A stretch of DNA of 41,327 bases from assembly GCA_003551565.1 (NCBI GenBank), contig PUMZ01000378.1, positions 1-41,327 of the forward strand, written 5' to 3'. Shown in pieces: positions 35,080 through 41,327 of the stretch. This DNA is from Candidatus Brocadiaceae bacterium (GTDB lineage Bacteria > Planctomycetota > Brocadiia > SM23-32). Under the pieces are notes generated by a model. It made no database searches and was not told the DNA's origin. It worked only from the letters and a program-made list of their open reading frames with translations. The translations under genes were made by a program, and so were the position numbers. Each line of letters begins with the position of its first letter. Position 1 is the first letter of the stretch.

Positions 35080-35368
35080 TTCAGTATATAAGTATATATA
35101 ATATATTGTTCAGCAGATTCCCGAAGGCGCGGTCCAGTGCATCTGCCTCTCCGGGCGTCAATCCCGCCGGACAATCGGGACATCTGTCGTTTCATCGCAT
35201 GGACGGAGAGGGTGACACAATGTTTAGAAGTGTAATATTTTTGGCGACCGAAGTCAAAGGCGTGCCTGCCGCCTTTGCCCCCGCGGCATCACCTCCGGGA
35301 TCGCTGACAACGAACTCTTATTGCCCGCAGCCGTTCCGGCAGATTCATCCGGCCGGGAACCATTTCCG
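35080..35368. other. Gap between binding-protein and HD-like genes
   Basis: No confident gene. The first 25 bp are AT repeats upstream of the binding-protein ATG. On the minus strand a 34-codon segment (35081-35182) with normal codon use reads RCPDCPAGLTPGEADALDRA, but it has no start codon and may be the remnant of a lost gene. Confidence 0.3.
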
Positions 35369-36106
35369 TTATTGTAACTGTTCCCCGCCTGCAAGCTTTT
35401 TCCCGGCAGTCGTCAGGAAGATTTTTTCGATCAGTTTCTGTTGTTCCTCCCCACCGGCGCCGGTATGTTCCTCGCAGAAGTCCACCAGCCTGTGCGCGTC
35501 CCACACGACCCTGAACTCCGGAGTTTCTTCCTCCTTCCCGCCGGGGCGGCCTGCTATAATGCGGCAAATGTGTTCAGTATCTTCTTCACTGAAATCAAAA
35601 TCTTCGAGCAGGCGGCGTGCCACAATCGGCCCTTCGGGTTCCTGACAGCGGGGCGCCCCGGAGCGGTGTTTTCTTTCGCCACCTCCTGTGCCTGTCCCGT
35701 GCAGGAGCGCAGCCGCGAGCACCACGCGTGGCGCGGCCTTTTCCTCTTGGAGGATCCTCTCCGCTTTCTCAAGCACCTTGATTGCATGGGATACACGCTC
35801 CGGATTGTCGCCGAACTCTTCCCCGATTTTATCCAGGAGTTTTTTCACCATCGGCTGCTCCTTGCCGGATTTCTGTCCGGCTGCAGCCGTCCGGGGATCG
35901 AAACCCAGGCACTCCCGGGCATACCGGCACCAACGGGCGCAACCGAGGCTGACAGAAGGGTTTGACACGCGGTCCCCACACCCGGGACATCTTCGCAAGG
36001 GTTCGGCTTTGAAAAACTCAAGCTCCCTGCCGCAGGATGCACAGTCGACGTCTATAATGTCCTCCGGCTTCCAGAACCGACGGTCCTGTCCGGGACACCT
36101 TCGCAT
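35369..36106 (-). CDS. Zinc-ribbon protein with an HD-type phosphohydrolase domain (HD changed to HG)
   Basis: A 245-residue protein. The first 68 residues have paired cysteines that should bind metal: C22/C25, C40/C43 and C56/C60/C66, with C4. The rest resembles a small HD-domain phosphohydrolase: H107 in ERVSHAIKVLEKAERIL is the first ligand, and AAALLHGTG is where the family has LLHDIG. Here H136 is followed by glycine rather than the metal-binding aspartate. Later family sequence GPIVARRLLEDFDFSEEDTEHICRII is intact. ATG 36106 has GGGGGAG upstream. It is divergent from rrf2. If metal binding is lost it may have become a regulator or sensor. Confidence 0.8.
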   Translation of the reverse strand: MRRCPGQDRRFWKPEDIIDVDCASCGRELEFFKAEPLRRCPGCGDRVSNPSVSLGCARWCRYARECLGFDPRTAAAGQKSGKEQPMVKKLLDKIGEEFGDNPERVSHAIKVLEKAERILQEEKAAPRVVLAAALLHGTGTGGGERKHRSGAPRCQEPEGPIVARRLLEDFDFSEEDTEHICRIIAGRPGGKEEETPEFRVVWDAHRLVDFCEEHTGAGGEEQQKLIEKIFLTTAGKKLAGGEQLQ

Positions 36107-36122
36107 GGGCTCCCCCTTCCAT

Positions 36123-36151
36123 TTGACAGCCTGTGCTAAAACGCATACTAT
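36123..36151 (+). promoter_or_regulatory. Promoter of the Rrf2-family regulator
   Basis: TTGACA (36123-36128, perfect), 17-bp spacer, TACTAT (36146-36151), 54 bp before ATG 36206, in the divergent gap with the HD-like gene. It could be autoregulated through the A/T-rich sequence between the -10 and the start. Confidence 0.6.
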
Positions 36152-36205
36152 CGGACATACAAGATATATCAAATCCTATATGCTTTTTTTATTGTACCGG
36201 AAATT

Positions 36206-36661
36206 ATGGAAATTATCAAAAGGCATACCGATTATGCGCTCCGGGCGGCTGCACATCTGGCGGGGGCGGGGCAGAGGGCGCTTTCGACCTCTTCGCTGGC
36301 GGAGCAGGAAGGGGTGCCGGTGGCTTTTCTGAGGAAGATTATGCAGCGCCTGAAAAACGCCGGAATCGTTGAGTCGGTCAGGGGACCGGCGGGCGGATAC
36401 AGGCTGGCATGCAGCCCCGGAGATATTACGCTCAGAAACATAGTGACGGCAATTCAGGGGCCGATACATATGAATGCTTGTTTTAAGGAACCGCAGTTCT
36501 GCGAGTATTCAGGAGCGTGCGAGTTGCAGAATCTGCTCGGTGAAATCGACCGCGAACTGAAAATGCGTCTTGATAGCGTGACGCTGAAGACAATCGCAGA
36601 TCGGCTGGAGAGAAAAGACGCAAATGCCCTGCCGTCATCACCAGGCGGGATGGGAACGTGA
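36206..36661 (+). CDS. Rrf2-family iron-sulfur-type transcriptional regulator
   Basis: A 151-residue regulator of the family of IscR and NsrR. The winged helix-turn-helix is in the first 65 residues (TDYALRAAAHLA, then SLAEQEGVPVAFLRKIMQRLKNAGIV, wing RGPAGGYRLA). Three cysteines, C92, C99 and C105 (NACFKEPQFCEYSGAC), have nearly the spacing of the cluster-binding cysteines of IscR. It should therefore sense iron-sulfur status, oxygen or nitric oxide. Its divergent neighbour is the zinc-ribbon/HD-like gene, and the iron-sulfur fumarase lies downstream, so both are candidate targets. Confidence 0.92.
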   Translation: MEIIKRHTDYALRAAAHLAGAGQRALSTSSLAEQEGVPVAFLRKIMQRLKNAGIVESVRGPAGGYRLACSPGDITLRNIVTAIQGPIHMNACFKEPQFCEYSGACELQNLLGEIDRELKMRLDSVTLKTIADRLERKDANALPSSPGGMGT

Positions 36662-36911
36662 ACGATAAAGTGAAGGAAATTCTGTCTGCACATGCGGCTA
36701 AACAAGCGCATATTTGCAGCATCCGCATAAAGTGGTTAATATGTTGTGTTCTGTTAAGGAGCGTTGAACCGGTACCGGGAAAGTTCGCCTTTTCTGATCC
36801 ATGCAGACGCAGGATACGGCGGCCCGCTGAATCGGGCGGGAGAGGTTCCGGAATCAACGGGAACCGCAGGGCCGGTACAAATTGCCGCGGAGTTACACTG
36901 ACTCAAAAGGT
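36662..36911. promoter_or_regulatory. Structured leader region before fumarase
   Basis: A 250-bp gap with no gene. It contains the palindrome CCGGTACCGG (36769-36778) and two hairpins: GCCCG/CGGGC at 36822-36837 and GGTTCC/GGAACC at 36844-36865. The motif CCGGTAC recurs at 36872-36878. It does not match a riboswitch that I know. Confidence 0.35.
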
Positions 36912-38558
36912 ATGATTGTTATGTGCCGTGAAGATGGACACAATTTTGGTTCTTGCATCGGTAACCAACGTTACAAATTCCGGAAACTTTTCGGTCCGGA
37001 TGCCGTCTCCGCCCGGGAAAACGGCAACGATTCCGTGTGGGTGCCCTCGCAGGTGCTCAGGGACCTCTCCGCCGCAGCTTTTCGGGACCTCTCATTTTAC
37101 CTGCATTCCTCCCACCTCGATGCACTGGCCGAGGTCCTTCGCGACCCGGCCTCGGGTTGCAACGAACGGTTTGTCTGCAGTGCGTTCATAAAGAACGCCA
37201 TCGTCGCAGGGGAAGAGCTGTTTCCGCTCTGCCAGGATACCGGAACGGCGACCGTCTTCGCCTGGAAGGGGCACAGGGTGAGAACAGAAGGTGGAGACGA
37301 GGCCTGCATTGCCGGAGGCATCGGCGATACCTACCGCGGCTGCAATCTCCGCTACAGCCAGCTTGCCCCCGTTTCCATGTTCAAAGAAAAAAACACGGAC
37401 AGCAACATGCCGGCGCAGATTGACATCTACGCTGCGGACGGCGACGAATACCGGTTTCTTTTTATCGCCAAGGGCGCCGGGTCTTCGAACAAAACCGTTT
37501 TTTCCCAGGAAACACGTGCCTTGCTCTTCCCCGACGTCCTTGAAGACTTCCTGCGGCGCCGGATCGGCGCACTCGGAGCCGATGCCTGTCCGCCTTACCA
37601 TATCGCGGTCGTTATCGGAGGAACTTCGCCGGAACGGAACCTCACGACCCAGAAACTGGCCACGACCGGCTGGCTGGACGGGTTGCCGGCAAGCGGGGAC
37701 GAGCGGGGACGTGCGTTCCGTGACCTTTGCTGGGAGCAAAAGGTCCTGAAGATGGCTGCTGAAACGGGCATCGGCGCCCAGTTCGGCGGGCGCCATATGG
37801 CCCTTGACGCCCGGGTGATCAGGCTGCCGCGCCATGCCGGCTCATGCCCGGTATCGGTGGGGGTCTCGTGCAGTGCACACCGGAATATCGCAGGGAAAAT
37901 AACCAGGGAAGGCGTATTTCTCGAGGAACTGGACAAAAACCCCTCGAGGTTGCTGGATGTTCTGAATGAAGGCCGGGAATCCGAAGCCGGTACCCGTGTC
38001 GACCTCAACCGTCCCATGGACGAGATACTGTCGCAGCTTAAAGGGCTCGAGCCGGGCGCATTGGTCGTTCTCAATGGGCCCCTCGTGGTGGCCAGGGACC
38101 TGGCCCACGCCAGGATATTTGAAGCGCTCCGCAATGGCGGTGACATGCCGGCGTATATGAAACAACACCCCGTCTGCTATGCCGGCCCCGCCAAAACACC
38201 GCGGGGGAAGGTTATCGGCAGCTTCGGTCCCACGACTTCGCAACGTATGGATGGGTATCTTGCGGCCTTTATGGAGGAAGGTGCTTCGCTGGTGAGTGTG
38301 GGGAAAGGCTCGCGTTCCGAAACGGCCGGGCGGGCATGCCGCCAATATGGCGGTTTTTACCTCGGCACCATAGGCGGGGCCGCAGCGCTGATGGCGGAGC
38401 AGTACATCACTTCTTGCAAAATCATCGATTTCGAAGAGTTCGGCATGGAGGCAGTGCACCTTATCGGGGTCGAGAATTTCCCGGCCTTTGTGTTGTGCAA
38501 CGAAAAGGGAGAGAGTTTTTACAGCTCGCTTTCTGAAGGCGAACCCAAACCCTCTTGA
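36912..38558 (+). CDS. fumA: Fumarate hydratase, class I (iron-sulfur, alpha and beta domains fused)
   Basis: A 548-residue enzyme interconverting fumarate and malate with a [4Fe-4S] cluster, oxygen-sensitive, in the citric acid cycle. It matches the E. coli FumA/FumB type throughout, and with ATG 36912 it has the same length. The three cluster cysteines are C107 (CQDTGTA), C226 (ACPPYHIAVVIGGTS) and C312 (SCPVSVGVSCSA). The C-terminal domain has LNGPLVVARDLAHA, YYAGPAKTP-like CYAGPAKTPRGK and GGFYLGTIGGAAALMAEQ. ATG 36921 or TTG 36882 are alternative starts; none has a clear ribosome site. It lies downstream of the Rrf2 gene. Confidence 0.94.
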   Translation: MIVMCREDGHNFGSCIGNQRYKFRKLFGPDAVSARENGNDSVWVPSQVLRDLSAAAFRDLSFYLHSSHLDALAEVLRDPASGCNERFVCSAFIKNAIVAGEELFPLCQDTGTATVFAWKGHRVRTEGGDEACIAGGIGDTYRGCNLRYSQLAPVSMFKEKNTDSNMPAQIDIYAADGDEYRFLFIAKGAGSSNKTVFSQETRALLFPDVLEDFLRRRIGALGADACPPYHIAVVIGGTSPERNLTTQKLATTGWLDGLPASGDERGRAFRDLCWEQKVLKMAAETGIGAQFGGRHMALDARVIRLPRHAGSCPVSVGVSCSAHRNIAGKITREGVFLEELDKNPSRLLDVLNEGRESEAGTRVDLNRPMDEILSQLKGLEPGALVVLNGPLVVARDLAHARIFEALRNGGDMPAYMKQHPVCYAGPAKTPRGKVIGSFGPTTSQRMDGYLAAFMEEGASLVSVGKGSRSETAGRACRQYGGFYLGTIGGAAALMAEQYITSCKIIDFEEFGMEAVHLIGVENFPAFVLCNEKGESFYSSLSEGEPKPS

Positions 38559-38611
38559 GCCCTCTTTCCAGCCGGGACGCGACAGCTCCCATGCTCAACA
38601 ACAGCATTTGC

Positions 38612-38641
38612 TTGCTTTCGTCGCTCCGACGGTTGTATAAT
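38612..38641 (+). promoter_or_regulatory. Promoter of the small lipoprotein gene
   Basis: TTGCTT (38612-38617), 18-bp spacer, TATAAT (38636-38641), 42 bp before ATG 38684. Hexamers and spacing are identical to those at 30986-31015. Confidence 0.6.
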
Positions 38642-38683
38642 GTTATGCAATTATTTGATGTCTCTACATCACGAGGAGGAGAT

Positions 38684-39037
38684 ATGAGAAAATTGGCAGT
38701 CTTGATTCTGTTGGCAGTCGCAACCACATTGACTGGATGTGCCACGGTGACAGGTACTGCTTCGGGGGCCCCCATGGGGGCTATAGACGCCCCGGCGGAA
38801 ACCTATCGTCATAACCGCGAAGCCTTTGATCAATACCCGATATTGCATGGTTTGAACGTTGTCGTTATGGTGCCGGTCGGCGTGGTAACCGGTCCGGTGC
38901 TGGGGTTCGGGAAAGGCATCGCGCTCGATGTCCAGTGCGCGCTGGGGCATCAAACCTACGACAATGTTTTTGCCACATACGATGAGCCGAGCATCTGGCG
39001 CCCCTACACGATCAGGTGGGAGACCCTCAGACGGTAG
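38684..39037 (+). CDS. Small lipoprotein of unknown function
   Basis: A 117-residue protein with a clear lipoprotein signal: MRKLAVLILLAVATTLTGC, lipobox LTGC with C19. The residue after the cysteine is alanine, compatible with outer-membrane sorting. A hydrophobic stretch (LNVVVMVPVGVVTGPVLGFGKGI) lies in the middle. I do not recognise the family. GAGGAGG precedes ATG 38684 by about 5 nt and a strong promoter lies upstream, so it is an independent, probably well expressed gene. Confidence 0.82.
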   Translation: MRKLAVLILLAVATTLTGCATVTGTASGAPMGAIDAPAETYRHNREAFDQYPILHGLNVVVMVPVGVVTGPVLGFGKGIALDVQCALGHQTYDNVFATYDEPSIWRPYTIRWETLRR

Positions 39038-39095
39038 GCGCTATCGGCCGTACTTCGACGAGGCAATGACCGATTAGCACCCCTTTTGTTTTCGA

Positions 39096-40343
39096 ATGTT
39101 ACACGACCGCAAAAACGGGACGGCTGATTCGCTGCGGATCGGTGGACAGAACGTCCTGTCCGTCAGCGGGATCACGGCCCTTATTCGGGAAACGGTGGAA
39201 AGCCATTTCTCCGACATATGCGTGCAGGGGGAGATTTCCCAGTGCACCCGTGCTTCTTCCGGCCACGTTTACATGACGCTGAAAGACGACGGGGCGGTAT
39301 TGAAATCGGTCCTGTGGCGTTCAACGGCAGGGCGTCTGAAATTCGATCTCGAAGAGGGGTTGGATGTTATTTGCCGCGGCGGCATCGATGTCTACCCTCC
39401 GCGTGGAAGTTATCAATTGATCGTCCGCGAGGTACATCCCTGCGGATTGGGCTCGTTGCAGCTTGCTTTCAGGCAACTGGTTAAGCGCCTGGAAAAGGAG
39501 GGGCTGTTTGCGAAAGAGCACAAAAAGCCCTTGCCCGCCTTCCCCGAGAAAATCGGGATCATAACGAGTGCCGGCGGCGCGGCGTTGCGGGATATGTTGC
39601 GGATCTTAAGACGGCGCTGGCCCGTTGCAAGCATTCATCTCCTGGCCACGCCCGTACAGGGAGATGGAGCTGCCGCCCGGATAGCGGAGTGTGTGGATCT
39701 GCTGAATGATCAACGGCCGGACATCGATGTGATCATCGTCGGCAGGGGCGGGGGAAGCCTGGAAGACCTCTGGGCTTTCAATGAAGAATGCGTGGCCCGG
39801 TCCATATTCAATAGCAAAATACCGGTTGTGAGCGCCGTGGGCCATGAAGTTGATTTCTCCGTAGCCGATTTCGTGGCCGACCTGCGCGCGGCGACGCCCT
39901 CGGAAGCCGCGGAAAAGGCCGTTCCGAACCGGCCTGACCTGATGATCCGCAGCGGCGGGCTCGTCAAACGACTGGGTCGGGCCTTGCTTGGCAAAGTCGA
40001 AAGAGGCCGGGAGAGGTTGGAGGCGCTTGGCCGCCGCCATGTCTTCAGGCATCCGGAAACGCTTTTCCGGGATCGAACACTGCGGACCGACGAACTGTTG
40101 GAAAACATGAATTCGGCCGTTAACGTCCGAATGGAGCGGGACAAACAGCGTGTCGACTCGCTCAACGGGCGGCTCCGCGCCCTCAGCCCCGAGCAGGTAC
40201 TGCACAGGGGCTACAGCATGACGTTCGGCCCCGATGGAAAGGTCCTGCGCGACGGTGCGGCGATCAACAAAGGCGTGACGATCCTGACACGTCTGAATAA
40301 CGGCAGCCTCCGATCGAAAGTTCATGCTATCAATGTCCCTTAA
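39096..40343 (+). CDS. xseA: Exodeoxyribonuclease VII large subunit
   Basis: A 415-residue catalytic subunit of exonuclease VII, which degrades single-stranded DNA to short oligonucleotides. The N-terminal OB fold is VLSVSGITALIRETVESHF through VQGEISQCTRASSGHVYMTLKDD. The catalytic domain carries KIGIITSAGGAALRDMLRIL, DVIIVGRGGGSLEDLWAFN and VSAVGHEVDFSVADFVADLRAATPSEAAE. A coiled-coil region (about residues 285-350) that binds the small subunit follows, and the end is LSPEQVLHRGYSM. No ribosome site is visible before ATG 39096. The small subunit gene xseB, often directly downstream, is not there. Confidence 0.95.
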   Translation: MLHDRKNGTADSLRIGGQNVLSVSGITALIRETVESHFSDICVQGEISQCTRASSGHVYMTLKDDGAVLKSVLWRSTAGRLKFDLEEGLDVICRGGIDVYPPRGSYQLIVREVHPCGLGSLQLAFRQLVKRLEKEGLFAKEHKKPLPAFPEKIGIITSAGGAALRDMLRILRRRWPVASIHLLATPVQGDGAAARIAECVDLLNDQRPDIDVIIVGRGGGSLEDLWAFNEECVARSIFNSKIPVVSAVGHEVDFSVADFVADLRAATPSEAAEKAVPNRPDLMIRSGGLVKRLGRALLGKVERGRERLEALGRRHVFRHPETLFRDRTLRTDELLENMNSAVNVRMERDKQRVDSLNGRLRALSPEQVLHRGYSMTFGPDGKVLRDGAAINKGVTILTRLNNGSLRSKVHAINVP

Positions 40344-40360
40344 CTAACGGGTCCCATCTT

Positions 40361-41209
40361 ATGCTTATGCTCTCCCGCTACCGGACGATGGTCTTTATCG
40401 CATTTTTTCTCGTGCCGCACATCTGCATCACGGGCAGTGCCCGGGGGGCCGCTGTCTTTGATCCCGAAACCAACGGCCTTGCAGCGTGGGAAGAAGACGG
40501 TCGGGTATGGATTGCGGACCGCAGTCAACAATACAAACTGGAGATACCCGCCCCTTACTGGACTTATAAGTCGCCGGTCCAAATTAAGAAAGAGGTGGAG
40601 GCCGCTCCCGGTGGGTGCGTTCCCGGCAGGAGCATCCCGGACAGCCTCCTGCTTGTGATCCAGAACAAAGACGCACCCACCACCGGGGCAAGCCTGGAGA
40701 TCATGCCGCACAGATTCAGGCTGCGCAACGAAGACGACCTGTTCAACTACCTCGAACGGGAGGAAAGTGCGCGCGCAGAACAGATGCGGGGGACCGGGGA
40801 TTTGACCCATTCGGACACGGAACGTCGCGATCACCTGTGGGTGCATACCTCCTATTATACCCTGGTGGAGAACAAAGAAGAAATTCAGGTGATTCTGGCC
40901 AATTTCCTGGTACGGCCACGGGACCGGGACGTGATGATCTACCGGCTGCAGGCGTTCGCTCCCTCCGAATGGTTTCACCTCCTTGAAGAGGATTTCGCAG
41001 CAATAATCAACAGTTTCCGTTACACGGGCGAGACGGCGGAAGAATTTTTTATGCCGGAAGCTTCCGAGGAAGAACTGCCTTTTGCCGACGGCGATCCCCC
41101 TTCCGCCGGAAGAGAACGCTGGAGCGGTGGCATTTCCGGCTTTGTGCTGACGCTGGGAGCCGTTGTGGTCGTTTATATCATGATAAAGAGAAAGGGGAAA
41201 CCCGAATAA
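40361..41209 (+). CDS. Secreted, C-terminally membrane-anchored protein of unknown function
   Basis: A 282-residue protein with an N-terminal signal peptide (hydrophobic residues about 9-25, cleavage after ARGA) and one C-terminal helix (GFVLTLGAVVVVYIMI) followed by the basic RKGKPE. The topology is extracytoplasmic with the tail in the cytoplasm. The middle is charged with alternating strands (SLEIMPHRFRL, EEIQVILANFLVRP, DVMIYRLQAFAP). It resembles the DUF-type proteins that measure or bind at the envelope, but I do not recognise it. It begins 17 bp after xseA and is probably co-transcribed. Confidence 0.75.
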   Translation: MLMLSRYRTMVFIAFFLVPHICITGSARGAAVFDPETNGLAAWEEDGRVWIADRSQQYKLEIPAPYWTYKSPVQIKKEVEAAPGGCVPGRSIPDSLLLVIQNKDAPTTGASLEIMPHRFRLRNEDDLFNYLEREESARAEQMRGTGDLTHSDTERRDHLWVHTSYYTLVENKEEIQVILANFLVRPRDRDVMIYRLQAFAPSEWFHLLEEDFAAIINSFRYTGETAEEFFMPEASEEELPFADGDPPSAGRERWSGGISGFVLTLGAVVVVYIMIKRKGKPE

Positions 41210-41211
41210 CC

Positions 41212-41310
41212 CAAATTGTGTCATTTGGCACATGGGCCAAAATGTGGTAAAAAAACAGTCTCCTTTCCTTCTTCCCGGGAGCCACATTATGCTCAAGATG
41301 ACACAATTTG
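41212..41310. repeat. 13-bp inverted repeat at the window end
   Basis: CAAATTGTGTCAT (41212-41224) and its exact complement ATGACACAATTTG (41298-41310) flank 73 bp. The inside has a second hairpin, TTTGGC/GCCAAA, near 41224-41241. The window ends 17 bp later, so the full context is unseen. Confidence 0.6.
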
Positions 41311-41327
41311 AAAATGAAAGACAAAAA

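Noticed and set aside
36820-36880. Riboswitch in the fumarase leader
   Set aside because: I compared by eye with glycine, cobalamin, TPP, THF and ZTP motifs and no conserved core matched; only plain hairpins are claimed.
41224-41250. Sigma-54-like TGGCAC element
   Set aside because: The GC pair expected about 10 bp after GG is absent, so the spacing does not fit a -24/-12 promoter.

Overview
The window reads as one stretch of a moderately GC-rich bacterial chromosome of the accessory/metabolic kind. I see no rRNA, tRNA, CRISPR array, integrase, transposase or phage gene. The envelope looks Gram-negative: there is a lipoprotein signal, secreted proteins and a FecBCD-type importer. Several genes fit an anaerobic or oxygen-sensitive life: a class I (iron-sulfur) fumarase, an Rrf2 regulator with three cysteines, and an FmdE-like protein. 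The mix of GH2 enzyme, two formylglycine-type sulfatases, Gfo/Idh/MocA oxidoreductase and three uroporphyrinogen-decarboxylase-like (URO-D) proteins resembles polysaccharide-degrading PVC-type or uncultured lineages (Lentisphaerae, Hydrogenedentes, Sumerlaeota style). That placement is inference from gene content only.

Layout. (1) 1-9.2 kb, all on +: the tail of an unidentified gene, a GH2 glycosidase, a BadF/BcrA-type sugar kinase, two tandem SIS-domain paralogues, a beta-lactamase-fold esterase, a small membrane protein, an internally deleted URO-D-like gene and an FAD oxidoreductase. This looks like a carbohydrate (perhaps amino-sugar) utilisation cluster. (2) 9.2-9.7 kb: a structured, palindrome-rich intergenic region carrying a repeat that recurs at 18.6 kb. 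(3) 9.7-18.5 kb: hisB, a secreted transglutaminase-like protein, an intact URO-D-like gene (-), a PcrA/UvrD helicase (-), a divergent URO-D-like protein, then shikimate kinase and chorismate synthase. (4) 18.8-25.0 kb, all on -: a YhaN/SbcC-like membrane-associated ATPase with its YhaO/SbcD-like nuclease, and an MFS transporter. (5) 25.2-30.7 kb, all on -: arsR, then a separately promoted unit with a Gfo/Idh/MocA-aldo/keto reductase fusion and two sulfatases. (6) 31.0-36.7 kb: a stand-alone Lrp/AsnC ligand-binding domain, FmdE, a FecBCD-type ABC importer, a zinc-ribbon/HD-like protein and a divergent Rrf2 regulator. (7) 36.9-41.3 kb: class I fumarase, a small lipoprotein, exonuclease VII large subunit and a secreted, membrane-anchored protein of unknown function; the window ends in a 13-bp inverted repeat.

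The most interesting points are the twin SIS genes beside a kinase and a glycosidase; the oxidoreductase fusion with two sulfatases downstream of an ArsR gene whose promoter carries a perfect palindrome; the HD-domain protein whose HD doublet is HG; the URO-D gene that has lost its middle; the long C-terminal tail of the YhaN-like ATPase; and the dispersed palindromic repeat. Nothing here can be declared a new system from sequence reading alone, but the kinase/SIS cluster and the FmdE/FecBCD/HD/Rrf2 neighbourhood are the best candidates for undescribed pathways.
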